Assembly: GCA_002898315.1 (NCBI GenBank)
Contig: BEHV01000003.1
Location: forward strand, 105,626 to 169,625
DNA: 64,000 nt
Origin: a bacterium HR19
Lineage (GTDB): Bacteria; Calescibacteriota; Calescibacteriia; Calescibacteriales; Calescibacteriaceae
Direction: 5' to 3'
How positions within the stretch are numbered: position 1 is the stretch's first letter; every line of letters starts with the position of its first letter. Positions 17,119 through 25,841 of the stretch are shown here, piece by piece. The notes under the pieces were generated by a model. That model saw only the letters and a program-made list of their open reading frames with translations. It ran no database searches and was not told where the DNA came from. The position numbers and the translations under genes are program-made.

Positions 17119-18018
17119 GTGAATATCAGAGAATATGAATTCGTACTCAGGCCCGTATTAGATGAGGCGAGGGATAAGAACATAAGAGTATGTCCCGTCG
17201 GTGGTTTTGTGAGAGATATACTGCTGAATATAAAAACAGATGATTTTGACTTCGTAGTTGAAGGAGAGACAAAAGATATAGCAAAAGAAGTTTTCATAAA
17301 ACTGAAAGGGAAAAATTTCAAGTATTTTCCTAAGTTTGGGACTGCGAGTTTTGAATTTTCAGGCGGAAGGGTTGATTTCGCAAGAGCAAGAGAAGAGTTT
17401 TACCCCGTACCCGGAAAGCATCCTGATATAAAATTCATAGATAAAATTGAACTTGACCTGAAAAGAAGAGATTTTTCAATAAACGCAATGGCGCTTGAAA
17501 TAGATGATAGTATGAACACAAAAATAATTGACCTTTTTGATGGATTAAAAGATACGAGAGAAAAAAAAATAAGAGTTCTTCATCTTGGAAGTATATCAGA
17601 TGACCCGACAAGAATTCTGCGGGCTATCAGATTGAAACTGAAACTCAAATTTGAAATCTCAAAAGAAACTCTTGAATCTCTTGAAATAGCAAAAGAAAAT
17701 CAGGCGTTCAAAAATGTTTCAGGAGATAGATATTGGAGCGAAATAAAAATAGCCAGCAGGGAAAACCTGCTATATGAATTCATCATAGAACTTGACAAGC
17801 TATCGGTTCTCTTTTCAATAAATCCCGAGCTGTCTTTATCTCAAAAAGAGAAGGAAAAACTCGCAAAAATAAAGAAAATCCCCTCAGGAGATGAAAAGTT
17901 AGCGGAATTTCTGACGATATACTTTGAACGCTCTCCATATACAGGATATGAGATAATGAAGTTCTTCAAGGTATCAAAAACATTAGAAAAACTTGTGCTT
18001 GAAAAAATAAAATCCTAA
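17119..18018 (+). CDS. tRNA nucleotidyltransferase / poly(A) polymerase family protein, short form
   Basis: Class II CCA-type nucleotidyltransferase. The head domain shows CPVGGFVRD, the metal-binding DDFDFVVEG, the RRDFSINAMA segment and DPTRILRAIRL for nucleotide selection. Translation starts at a GTG. With 299 residues it is clearly shorter than typical bacterial CCA enzymes (around 400 or more), lacking most of the C-terminal body and tail domains. In some deep-branching bacteria CC-adding and A-adding activities are split between short enzymes, so this could be one of such a pair; poly(A) polymerase is another option. Divergent from the DUF72 gene. Confidence 0.8.
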   Translation: MNIREYEFVLRPVLDEARDKNIRVCPVGGFVRDILLNIKTDDFDFVVEGETKDIAKEVFIKLKGKNFKYFPKFGTASFEFSGGRVDFARAREEFYPVPGKHPDIKFIDKIELDLKRRDFSINAMALEIDDSMNTKIIDLFDGLKDTREKKIRVLHLGSISDDPTRILRAIRLKLKLKFEISKETLESLEIAKENQAFKNVSGDRYWSEIKIASRENLLYEFIIELDKLSVLFSINPELSLSQKEKEKLAKIKKIPSGDEKLAEFLTIYFERSPYTGYEIMKFFKVSKTLEKLVLEKIKS

Positions 18019-18116
18019 CCCCTTCAAAAATACCGTTAGTATAAAAGATTGGTTCTCTTCTGATTGACATAAGTTCAGAAAAGACCGCTCATTTAAGGCC
18101 AGCCCTAAAGCTTTTT

Positions 18117-19352
18117 CTAATCCTTTTTCCTTAAAATATGACCCTTCAAAATAAGAAGAAAGAGAAAAATAAGCGAGTGAAATATGCCGAGGACCAAAAA
18201 TATACCAGATACACCGAATTTTGTTGAAATCAAACCCATAAAAGTCGGTCCAATAATATTTCCGAGAGAAAAAGCCCAGTCCATAAAACCTATTGTTCCA
18301 CCTATCCTTTCTTTCTCTTTTGCTTCGCTTCCAACCTCAGCCATCAAAAATGGATAAGAAAGAGCCGAAAAAGAGCCAGAAAACAAAAATATCACAAAGA
18401 AAAAAATCTTTGATTTAAATCCATAAGAGAGAAGAATGATTGGGAGAGAAGATAAAAGGGCAAAGATCAAAGCGAAATAAGACTTGTCTTTTGCCGAATC
18501 TACAAAACGAGCGGAAGAGTACTGCAAAACAGAAGATAAAACAGCATAAAGAGTTATCGCCAATCCAACATCAAATTTATCAAATCCGAAATTTTCAAGA
18601 AGCAAAGGAGAGTAAGAAATCACAACACCTCTCTGCCAGATCACGAAAAACCAGATCAAAAAAGCCATAAGAAAAACTCGGGACCCCAAAATATCCTTTA
18701 TATCGCTCAAAACATCTTTCTTATGATCAACTCCAACCTCTCTATCTTTATCTTTTAAAAATACCAAAGATACAAAAAGGGCAATAAGTCCCATAACTCC
18801 CATAGAATAGAAAGCAACAAACTCACCGAAGAACTTTCCGATAAATCCCCCGATAACAGGACCTACTCCAAATCCAAGCAGGAGCGAACCACCCAGAATC
18901 GCAGCAACCTTACCCTCATTACCTCTTGGCACATTATCTAACGCATACGCAAAAGCCACGGGCAAAATCATAGATGACGCAACCCCGTGTACCACCCTCA
19001 CCAAAAACAGAGATAAAAAGTTGTTAGCATGAGAATATAAAAAAGAAGTAATTGAATATAACACAAGACCTATTGCAATAAACAGTTTTCTACCATACTT
19101 ATCTGACATGATAGAAGATAAAGGAACAGCAAACAACCTCGCAAATGCAAATCCAGAATAAATCAAACCAACAAACTCCTCCCCAACTATTCTCTTTGAA
19201 AAATCGGCAAGAAAAGGAATTATAAAACCTATACCCAAAATTGAAATGAAAATTAAGATAGCAGAGTGAAAAACAGGAACTAAAACCTCTCCACTACTTT
19301 TTGTTTCAGTTTCAGTATAATCTTCTGATTCAGAATTGATGTATGACTTCAT
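18117..19352 (-). CDS. Major facilitator superfamily transporter
   Basis: About twelve hydrophobic segments in 411 residues, arranged six and six. The MFS signature between helices 2 and 3 is clear: SDKYGRKLF. A loop-like charged stretch (KDKDREVGVDHKKD) separates the halves. The N-terminal 20 residues are acidic and cytoplasmic. It fits the drug/metabolite efflux-type MFS group, but the substrate cannot be told. Single gene, divergent from the TolQ-like gene at 19440. Confidence 0.85.
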   Translation of the reverse strand: MKSYINSESEDYTETETKSSGEVLVPVFHSAILIFISILGIGFIIPFLADFSKRIVGEEFVGLIYSGFAFARLFAVPLSSIMSDKYGRKLFIAIGLVLYSITSFLYSHANNFLSLFLVRVVHGVASSMILPVAFAYALDNVPRGNEGKVAAILGGSLLLGFGVGPVIGGFIGKFFGEFVAFYSMGVMGLIALFVSLVFLKDKDREVGVDHKKDVLSDIKDILGSRVFLMAFLIWFFVIWQRGVVISYSPLLLENFGFDKFDVGLAITLYAVLSSVLQYSSARFVDSAKDKSYFALIFALLSSLPIILLSYGFKSKIFFFVIFLFSGSFSALSYPFLMAEVGSEAKEKERIGGTIGFMDWAFSLGNIIGPTFMGLISTKFGVSGIFLVLGIFHSLIFLFLLILKGHILRKKD

Positions 19353-19439
19353 CTTTCAAAATTGTTATTGAAGCAAAAGCAGATTTCTCATTATCAAAAA
19401 TTTATCAAAAACGGTGAAGAAAATTTAAAATTCATTTCA

Positions 19440-20120
19440 ATGATACTTGAAGGTATAATGAAAGCAACACTTATAGTAAAAATTGTGGTCTTTATTCTGA
19501 TCTCATCTTCTATAATATCATGGGCTTTGATAATTTACAACCTGATAAACTTCAAGAAAATTGAAGATAAAGATGCGGAGTTTATTGATTTTTTCATGAG
19601 TGCGGAAGCAAAAGATATACTCCGCTCCTACTCAAAATACGACTCGTTTCTACCTTCTCCGATAGCTAAAATGACGCAGGAAGTTGCAGCAGCAATATCG
19701 TCAAAAAAAGAAATCTTCAAAGAAAGAATTTCAAGAATAATAGAGCAGGAAGCAAAAAATGTCATCAACGAAATTTCAAAGTTTCAGTTCATATACGCAA
19801 CTGTTGCCTCGTCTGCTCCTTTTATAGGGCTTTTCGGAACAGTATGGGGAATAATGCACTCCTTCCATCAGATAGGCAAGTTAGGCAAAGTCGGATTAGA
19901 AGTTGTAGCGCCGGGAATATCAGAAGCACTATTCACAACAGCAATGGGACTCCTCGCAGCAATACCAGCTGTCATTGCCTACAACTTCTTCCAGAACAAA
20001 ATAAAAAAAATCTCTGCACGGATTGAATTTTTCTCAAACGAACTTGAAAACCTTCTTATCAATTCCCTTGAATCATCAAAAAATCCAGACCAACAAAAAA
20101 CTGTATCAGACAGAAAATGA
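19440..20120 (+). CDS. MotA/TolQ/ExbB-type proton channel protein
   Basis: An inner-membrane protein with three membrane helices: the first near the N-terminus (VKIVVFILISSSIISWALI), then a large cytoplasmic loop, then the conserved pair around ASSAPFIGLFGTVWGIM and TTAMGLLAAIPAVIAYN. This is the TolQ/ExbB signature. The start at 19440 is chosen because upstream in-frame residues are polar and unlike the family; an ATG six codons later is also possible. TolQ/ExbB work with a TolR/ExbD partner that uses the proton gradient; no partner is beside it here, as the next gene is aroC on the other strand. Confidence 0.85.
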   Translation: MILEGIMKATLIVKIVVFILISSSIISWALIIYNLINFKKIEDKDAEFIDFFMSAEAKDILRSYSKYDSFLPSPIAKMTQEVAAAISSKKEIFKERISRIIEQEAKNVINEISKFQFIYATVASSAPFIGLFGTVWGIMHSFHQIGKLGKVGLEVVAPGISEALFTTAMGLLAAIPAVIAYNFFQNKIKKISARIEFFSNELENLLINSLESSKNPDQQKTVSDRK

Positions 20121-20123
20121 TAC

Positions 20124-21257
20124 TTATTCCAACCATGAAGATGGTTCTTCTATCTGTCTCAAAAAAGATTCATAGTTTGATTTTATTTCGTTGAGAGAAT
20201 CCCCGCCGAATTTTTCTAAAAACGCTTTCGCTATCTCAATAGCAACAGCAGACCTACCGACAACAGATGCAGCAGGAACAGCACATATATCTGACCTATC
20301 AACAAGAGCCGGCTCCTCCCTCATCTCCCTCAAATTAACAGACCTTAATGGAGAGTAAAGAGTGGAAATCGGTTTCATAGCTGCTCTCACAATTATTTCA
20401 CAGCCGTTGCTCATACCACCTTCTATGCCACCCGCTCTGTTAGATGTTCTTTTTATCTTTCCATTTTCTATTATTATTTCGTCGTGGACTTGCGAGCCGA
20501 ACCTTCGGGCGGACTCAAACCCCAAACCTATTTCAACCCCCTTTATCGCCTGAATGCTCATGACCGCCTGCGCTATCTTACCGTCTAATTTCCTATCCCA
20601 CTGAGAATGAGAACCCAAACCCGGTGGAACTCCCCTAACCCTCACCTCAAAAATTCCTCCGAGCGTATCTTTCTTTCTCCTTGCAAAATCTATCATCTCT
20701 TTCATTTTCTTCTCGGCTTCTTCGTCGGGAGTGTAAAGTTCAGATTGTTCTACTTTTCTTCTCATCTCATCGTAGTCAAATCTTTCCGGTATGTTCGCTC
20801 TCACCCCTCCTATTTCAACGACAAAAGATATGAATTCTATTCCGAAGTTTTTGAGAAGTAATTCACAGAGTGCACCAGCAGCAACCCTGCCCGCTGTTTC
20901 CCTCGCAGATGCCCTCTCAGATATAAACCTTGTATCTTTTATTCCGTATTTGAAAGCTCCTGCAAGGTCGCTGTGCCCCGGTCTTGGAACATAACTTGCT
21001 TTCATATCTCTCACATCTTTATTCCAAACCGCAATAAGAATAGGAGAACCCATCGTTACCCCACTTCTAACACCGGAAAGTATATCGGCTTGGTCTTGCT
21101 CTATTTTCTGTCTGCCCCCTCTCCCATACCCACCCTGTCTCAACTTCAAAAGATGATTTATGTAACCAAGATCAACCTTTACTCCTGCGGGGAAACCATC
21201 TACTATAACAAATATTCCTCTCCCGTGCGACTCACCTGCTGTGAAAAACCTCAACAC
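20124..21257 (-). CDS. aroC: Chorismate synthase
   Basis: It makes chorismate from EPSP with reduced FMN, the last step of the common aromatic pathway. Signatures: FFTAGESHGRG at the start, RQGGYGRGGRQ, SERASARETAGRVAAG, and GGIEGGMSNG. The start is placed at the GTG at 21257 (reading MLRFFTAGESHG), the usual AroC start; the longer in-frame reading to 21470 would add 71 residues without match and cross the next gene. The length of 377 residues is normal. Ends 3 nt from the convergent TolQ-like gene. Other aromatic genes are elsewhere (aroE 39942, trpC 42556, trpE 52518). Confidence 0.95.
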   Translation of the reverse strand: MLRFFTAGESHGRGIFVIVDGFPAGVKVDLGYINHLLKLRQGGYGRGGRQKIEQDQADILSGVRSGVTMGSPILIAVWNKDVRDMKASYVPRPGHSDLAGAFKYGIKDTRFISERASARETAGRVAAGALCELLLKNFGIEFISFVVEIGGVRANIPERFDYDEMRRKVEQSELYTPDEEAEKKMKEMIDFARRKKDTLGGIFEVRVRGVPPGLGSHSQWDRKLDGKIAQAVMSIQAIKGVEIGLGFESARRFGSQVHDEIIIENGKIKRTSNRAGGIEGGMSNGCEIIVRAAMKPISTLYSPLRSVNLREMREEPALVDRSDICAVPAASVVGRSAVAIEIAKAFLEKFGGDSLNEIKSNYESFLRQIEEPSSWLE

Positions 21258-21358
21258 AAGATAATATAAAGTAATGAGCTGAAAAGCAAAATCATTTTTT
21301 TCTCCTTTTATTACTGAAAAAGAAGAAGAGAGAAAAGGGAATAAATACATATAAAAAT

Positions 21359-22024
21359 ATGACACATATTTTTCTGCTAATACCTTACTTCGTTCTTTCA
21401 TTGTCAGACAATGAAAACCTAAACTCCTATTTTGAAAGAATAAAGAGTCCGAAAATAGATATACCAGCACTTATGAAATTATCAGAAAAAGATACGGTCA
21501 CCTTACTGAGAAGTTGTACAGATTTAGAAGGCAAAAGGTCATACCTTTCTATATCGGCTACCCAGGTAAATGCAGATAAAGAAAAAGTTTGGAAAGTGCT
21601 TTTAGAACCCGAAAAACTGCAATCAGCAATACCCAGCTTGAAAAAGGTAAAAGTTCTCAGAAAACTTTCAGAAGATATATACGAGATAGAATTTGAAATT
21701 GAATTCAATATAATTTCGGTGATCAGACCCACAGTAAGATACATTGCAGTAAGCAGAATTGAAGACGGAAAAATTACCTCATTCGTAAAGGAAGGAGAAA
21801 ACAAAGGTTCGTGGAGAATATGGCAGGTTTATGAAAGTGAAAAAGATAAAACATTACTTATTCTTGTTACGTGCGAGTATGTAAGGAACATTCCTGTTGC
21901 TTCAAAAATTTTCTCTTCAAACCCATATATTGAACTCGGAGTCGTTTCATCTTCATCTCTTATACCCGTAATTTCGTTGAAAAAATTCATTGAAGAAAAT
22001 CACAAAGAGAGTTCGGAAAGATAA
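21359..22024 (+). CDS. Exported SRPBCC/START-like domain protein
   Basis: A hydrophobic N-terminus (IFLLIPYFVLSLS) suggests a signal peptide. Then comes a domain with the START-like/polyketide-cyclase pattern: ISATQVNADKEKVWKVLLEPEK, a helix, and long antiparallel strands (YEIEFEIEFNIIS, RYIAVSRIEDG, GSWRIWQVY). Such domains bind lipids or other hydrophobic ligands in a deep cavity. The length of 221 residues fits one domain. An extracytoplasmic lipid-binding role is inferred. Divergent from aroC, convergent with the small membrane protein at 22035. Confidence 0.65.
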   Translation: MTHIFLLIPYFVLSLSDNENLNSYFERIKSPKIDIPALMKLSEKDTVTLLRSCTDLEGKRSYLSISATQVNADKEKVWKVLLEPEKLQSAIPSLKKVKVLRKLSEDIYEIEFEIEFNIISVIRPTVRYIAVSRIEDGKITSFVKEGENKGSWRIWQVYESEKDKTLLILVTCEYVRNIPVASKIFSSNPYIELGVVSSSSLIPVISLKKFIEENHKESSER

Positions 22025-22034
22025 TTTAAAAATT

Positions 22035-22265
22035 TCATTTCACTTTGTTTCTGTTCTTTATATAGTTGAAAATAAACCAGATGTAAAAAATCAAAAGAAT
22101 AGATGCGACAGGAAAGAGAGCAAAAAAGCCCTTCTGGTGCGGGTCCTGAAATCTTCTTGCAAACATAAAGACACCAAAAACCACAAGAGAATATAAAAAA
22201 GAAAACACCAATATATAACCGAACTCCTTCAACCTTGATTTGAAAATATCTTTTAGTGTGCTCAT
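22035..22265 (-). CDS. Small membrane protein with two helices
   Basis: From the ATG at 22265 the product has 76 residues with two hydrophobic helices (YILVFSFLYSLVVFGVFMFA and FALFPVASILLIFYIWFIF) separated by a short polar turn (RRFQDPHQKG). The ends are basic and probably cytoplasmic. The reading frame begins with a GTG seven codons earlier, but that would overlap the likely promoter. I do not recognise the family. Divergent from ruvC with a gap of about 68 nt. Function unknown. Confidence 0.6.
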   Translation of the reverse strand: MSTLKDIFKSRLKEFGYILVFSFLYSLVVFGVFMFARRFQDPHQKGFFALFPVASILLIFYIWFIFNYIKNRNKVK

Positions 22266-22319
22266 ATAGATTAAAAGGTTACTCACAGAAAAGTTAAAAT
22301 CAAAAAACAGCGAAAATTT

Positions 22320-22325
22320 TAAAAT
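22320..22325 (+). promoter_or_regulatory. -10-like TAAAAT before ruvC
   Basis: TAAAAT ends 8 nt before the ATG at 22334 (5 nt before an in-frame GTG). It lies in a short divergent gap. No Shine-Dalgarno site intervenes. Confidence 0.4.
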
Positions 22326-22333
22326 TTTAAGTG

Positions 22334-22849
22334 ATGGTAGTTATAGGTATAGACCCTGGATTGAGAGAACTTGGATGGGCAGTGCTATCAATAAAAGAAC
22401 CCAAAAAAATAAAAGTTGTATCTTTTGGAGTTATAAAGACCGAAAGTGAAAACGGGAACACAACCGAGAGAATGTGGGAGATAGGTAAAGAACTTGAAAG
22501 GATCTTCAGAAAATTCTCTCCATCTCTTTGTGGTATTGAATCGGCATTTGTGTGGAAAGACCCATCAGCAGCTTTGAAACTCGGACTCGTCTCCGGAATG
22601 TGTATAGAAATAGCAAGAAGAAAGAAAACAAAAACGGTAGTTCTTTCTCCACTGTATATCAAGAGCAGGATTTCTGGCAATCACATAGCAGACAAAGAAG
22701 AAATGCGGAAAAATATAGCAAGGAAAATAAAAAAAATTCCAAAAGACGTCCCCCATCATGTAATTGATGCAATATCAATAGGAATAAGTGCGTTTGAGAA
22801 AGACAGAGACGAAAAAATACAGAGAAAAATGAAAAGACCAAAAAGATGA
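22334..22849 (+). CDS. ruvC: Crossover junction endodeoxyribonuclease RuvC
   Basis: RuvC is the dimeric Holliday junction resolvase. The catalytic acids are Asp7 (GIDPG), Glu69 (IES) and Asp145, with His142 in HHVIDA where E. coli has Asp. Thermus RuvC also has His at this place. The protein has 171 residues and ends in a basic tail. A GTG one codon upstream is also possible. No ruvA or ruvB is adjacent. Divergent from the small membrane protein gene. Confidence 0.93.
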   Translation: MVVIGIDPGLRELGWAVLSIKEPKKIKVVSFGVIKTESENGNTTERMWEIGKELERIFRKFSPSLCGIESAFVWKDPSAALKLGLVSGMCIEIARRKKTKTVVLSPLYIKSRISGNHIADKEEMRKNIARKIKKIPKDVPHHVIDAISIGISAFEKDRDEKIQRKMKRPKR

Positions 22850-22903
22850 AAATGAAATAACAAAGTATGCCATAAGCAAAACGGCAACCACAAAATCAAA
22901 ACC

Positions 22904-24301
22904 TTATGAATACTTCTCTTCAAAATAATGTACAATCTCATTTATCTCTTGCGAAAATATAACAGGGTAATTATCGGTTTCTGCTGGAGGGTCAAGCGAT
23001 TTGAGATAATCTGGGAGAGACGCAAAATCTCTCATAAATCTATCTCTACAACCTATGATATACTGATTTCTTTCTCTTTCATCTTTTGGCATATCAAAAG
23101 ATGAGTTCCTTCCGAAAACCTTTTTCAGCATCACCTCAGAGGAATCAAACTCAACGTTCTCAGGGAAACTCTCGTCTTTGCCGAAAGGATAAACATAATC
23201 AGCCACCATTTTATCTCCCTTATATAATCTCTTGAAATTCTTTCTGCCCGGAAAAGTTTTCTTTCCAGCGGAGAGTTTCATTCTTGGTTTCCCTTCATAC
23301 TCAACGAGCTTATATGCGCAATCAAGATATGGAAGGTCAGAAGATACAGTAAGGTCTGTTCCGACCCCGAAGCCATCTATCTTTATATTCTTATCTAACA
23401 GCTCTTTTATCTTGTATTCATTAAGTCCTCCGGATAAAAATATGAAGACATCATCAAGTCCCGCCTTATCTAACTCCTCCCTTGCCCAAGCAGATAATTC
23501 TTCCAAATCTCCGCTATCTATCCTTATTCCTCTCACTTTTATTCCTTTCTCTCTGAGTTTGATTATAACTTCAATTGCGTTTTTGATTCCTTTTTTAGTG
23601 TCGTATGTATCTACAAGAAGGACGGTTCCGTTATATAGTTTTGCGAATTTTTCAAACGCCTCTTTTTCATCGTCATATATCATGATGTAGGAGTGAGCCA
23701 TTGTGCCGTAGACGGGGATACCGTATTTTTTTCCTGCGGAAAGGAGAGATGTTCCCATAAAACCGCAGATATAAGCAGATCTTGCGGAGATTTCAGCAGA
23801 TTGAGGGGAGTGAGCGCGACGGGCTCCGAAATCTATAAGCATTTTGCCTCGCGCAACAGAAAAAATTCTCGCCGCCTTCGTAGCAGAAAGAACAGAAAAT
23901 TGAACGAGATTTATTATAGCGGTCTCAATTATCTGCGCCTGCGGTAAAGGTGCAACTACCTCTATTACCGGCTCGTATGGAAAAAATATCCTCCCCTCCT
24001 CTAACGCCCATATCTCACCCTCAAATCTGAAATCCCTCAGATAATCTAAAAATTCCTTCTTGAAAAGTCCAAGAGATTTGAGGTATTCAATTTCTTCATC
24101 GGAGAAACGAAGGTTTTGAACAAAATCAATCAGAAACTCAAGCCCAGCAAAAACAAAATATCTGCGAGGGACCCACCTCCTATATCTGACGAAAAAATCA
24201 AAAACAGCTATTTTATTTTCTCCTTCAAAAAAGTAGCTCTGCATCATGGTAAGCTCATAAAGGTCAAAAAAGAGGTTCATCTTCACATCATAAATATCCA
24301 T
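22904..24301 (-). CDS. Nicotinate phosphoribosyltransferase
   Basis: It makes nicotinate mononucleotide from nicotinate and PRPP in NAD salvage. Family marks: DLYELTMMQSYF near the start, FDFFVRYRR, the phosphorylation-site region DFGARRAHSP with its His, GTMAHSYIM, and RIDSGDLEEL with DGFGVGTDL for phosphate binding. The length of 465 residues fits the longer bacterial NAPRTase group. NadE, another NAD enzyme, is at 46113. A -10-like TACAAT ends 8 nt upstream of the ATG, in the divergent gap with the bifunctional nuclease gene. Confidence 0.93.
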   Translation of the reverse strand: MDIYDVKMNLFFDLYELTMMQSYFFEGENKIAVFDFFVRYRRWVPRRYFVFAGLEFLIDFVQNLRFSDEEIEYLKSLGLFKKEFLDYLRDFRFEGEIWALEEGRIFFPYEPVIEVVAPLPQAQIIETAIINLVQFSVLSATKAARIFSVARGKMLIDFGARRAHSPQSAEISARSAYICGFMGTSLLSAGKKYGIPVYGTMAHSYIMIYDDEKEAFEKFAKLYNGTVLLVDTYDTKKGIKNAIEVIIKLREKGIKVRGIRIDSGDLEELSAWAREELDKAGLDDVFIFLSGGLNEYKIKELLDKNIKIDGFGVGTDLTVSSDLPYLDCAYKLVEYEGKPRMKLSAGKKTFPGRKNFKRLYKGDKMVADYVYPFGKDESFPENVEFDSSEVMLKKVFGRNSSFDMPKDERERNQYIIGCRDRFMRDFASLPDYLKSLDPPAETDNYPVIFSQEINEIVHYFEEKYS

Positions 24302-24309
24302 AACATTAA

Positions 24310-24315
24310 ATTGTA
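24310..24315 (-). promoter_or_regulatory. -10-like TACAAT before the nicotinate phosphoribosyltransferase gene
   Basis: On the minus strand TACAAT ends 8 nt before the ATG at 24301. There is no Shine-Dalgarno site. It shares a gap of 80 nt with the divergent promoter at 24373. Confidence 0.4.
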
Positions 24316-24372
24316 AAAACTTGAAATCAAAGAAAAAACAAACTAAAAATACTAAAACTGAAAACTTTTCCT

Positions 24373-24378
24373 TAAAAT
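24373..24378 (+). promoter_or_regulatory. -10-like TAAAAT before the bifunctional nuclease gene
   Basis: TAAAAT ends 3 nt before the ATG at 24382, with no Shine-Dalgarno site. The short spacing is tight for a leaderless start; the next in-frame ATG (24406) could also serve. Confidence 0.3.
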
Positions 24379-24381
24379 ATA

Positions 24382-24951
24382 ATGAAAAGGGAGGTAGTTG
24401 AGGTTATGGGAAGCAAAAAAGATAACGAAAGCAAAAAGGAACCAGAAGTAAAGTCAAACAAAATAAAAATGGTAGTAGCAACTGTGATAGTAGATAGCAT
24501 CACACAAAGCCCAGCAGTCATACTGAAAGAAGAAAACGGAAACAGATTTTTACCCATATGGATAGGTATCAACGAAGCAAACGCAATAATGATGGAACTT
24601 GAAAACATAAAATTTGAAAGACCTCTTACTCACGACCTCATAAAAAATATCTTCTCAACACTCGGAATAAAACTCAAAAAGATAGAGGTATCAGACCTGA
24701 AACACTCAACTTACTATGCGACAATGTATGTTGAACTCAACGGGAAAGAATATCAAATAGATTCAAGACCATCTGACGCAATAGCTATAGCCCTCCGACT
24801 CGGAAGCGAAATATATGTAGATGAACTCGTATTTGATAAAACAAGAAGCTCCGACTTCCTGAAAGGAATACCAACAGCAATAGCTGAACAAAAGGGGGAA
24901 GCACTCCTTGAAATAATATCAGAAGAGGACTTCGGGAAAATGAAAATGTAA
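24382..24951 (+). CDS. Bifunctional nuclease family protein (DUF151)
   Basis: A DUF151/BFN-type protein. Family features: RFLPIWIGINEANAI, the helix with MMELENIKFERPLTHDL, and the strongly conserved SRPSDAIAIALRLGSEIYV. The first 25 residues are a charged low-complexity extension (GSKKDNESKKEPEVKSNK). Plant and bacterial members have been reported to have nuclease activity; the bacterial role is not settled. The length of 189 residues is near normal. Same strand as the acyltransferase gene 18 nt downstream. Confidence 0.88.
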   Translation: MKREVVEVMGSKKDNESKKEPEVKSNKIKMVVATVIVDSITQSPAVILKEENGNRFLPIWIGINEANAIMMELENIKFERPLTHDLIKNIFSTLGIKLKKIEVSDLKHSTYYATMYVELNGKEYQIDSRPSDAIAIALRLGSEIYVDELVFDKTRSSDFLKGIPTAIAEQKGEALLEIISEEDFGKMKM

Positions 24952-24969
24952 AACAAAACACAAAAGAAA

Positions 24970-25797
24970 GTGAAATCAAAAAATGAGAAAATTTTCCTCC
25001 TGCTTGATTTCATAGCAGTTGTTCTCTCAAAAATAGAGAAAAAATCCAAATTCCAAAAAATTCCAAGATATATCCTCGCAGAGAAAAACTTAGAGGTAAT
25101 TTTGAAAAGAAAAGTCACCGAAGAAGAAATTGATTCGGTTTTTTTCTTCCACGCACTATATCTTGTTCAACTTATAGCGTTCGAACCACTTATGAACTGC
25201 GGAGCAGAAATAAACACCGATGAAAAAGAAGAAGAATATTTCCTGCATCAGATCAGAAATAAAGGGGTTATCTGCATATCTGCTCATCTTGGGATACCTG
25301 AATCAGCATCTATATTATTTGCCGAAAAAGGAGCTAAAATTTTTGTTCTTGTAGAAGACCTCAATTCAAAAATACAGAAGATATTTTTCAGTAGGACCAG
25401 AAAATTGTTCGGACTGACCACTACGACATCGCTCAGAAAGATGGTAGAAGAAATAAAAGCCGGAAGCAGAAATAAGATATTTACCTTTTTAGTAGATAGA
25501 CCAATTCCGAACTCAAAAGATGTTGAGATATTCGGCGAAAAATCAAAAATGACAGACCTGCCATTCAGATTATCTTCAAAGTTCGGCTTAAAGGTCTTCG
25601 GAGTATCAGCGGTAAGAGATAGCAAAATGAAAATCCCTCCCAAACCCTCTATATCAAACTGGAAAATAAAACTGAAAATAAGAGAACTTGAGTCGTTCAG
25701 AGATATGGTGAGGTTCATAGAAGGAGAGATTTACAAAAACTATGTTGAATGGAACCCGTTCTTCGTCTTCCCGTTCACAAAAATATACGAGGAATAA
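24970..25797 (+). CDS. Lysophospholipid/lipid A acyltransferase-like protein (LpxL/HtrB-related)
   Basis: A 275-residue relative of the LpxL/HtrB acyltransferases, which add acyl chains to lipid A or related lipids. The catalytic-type motif is SAHLGIPE (family HxxxxD/E), followed by a helix, FLVDRPIPNSK in place of the DQ...motif, VEIFGEKSKM, and LPFRLSSKFG. NYVEWNPFFVF near the end matches the usual QW..H region loosely. The usual N-terminal membrane helix is weak. Start is GTG. The sequence is divergent, so the acceptor could be a lipid other than lipid A. It follows the DUF151 gene by 18 nt and is likely cotranscribed. Confidence 0.7.
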   Translation: MKSKNEKIFLLLDFIAVVLSKIEKKSKFQKIPRYILAEKNLEVILKRKVTEEEIDSVFFFHALYLVQLIAFEPLMNCGAEINTDEKEEEYFLHQIRNKGVICISAHLGIPESASILFAEKGAKIFVLVEDLNSKIQKIFFSRTRKLFGLTTTTSLRKMVEEIKAGSRNKIFTFLVDRPIPNSKDVEIFGEKSKMTDLPFRLSSKFGLKVFGVSAVRDSKMKIPPKPSISNWKIKLKIRELESFRDMVRFIEGEIYKNYVEWNPFFVFPFTKIYEE

Positions 25798-25841
25798 AAA
25801 CAAAAAAATCAAAAAGAAAAGAAAAATGACTAAAATTAATT

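Noticed and set aside
21258-21470. 71-residue upstream extension of aroC
   Set aside because: It has no family match and overlaps the divergent SRPBCC gene; GTG at 21257 begins MLRFFTAGESHG.
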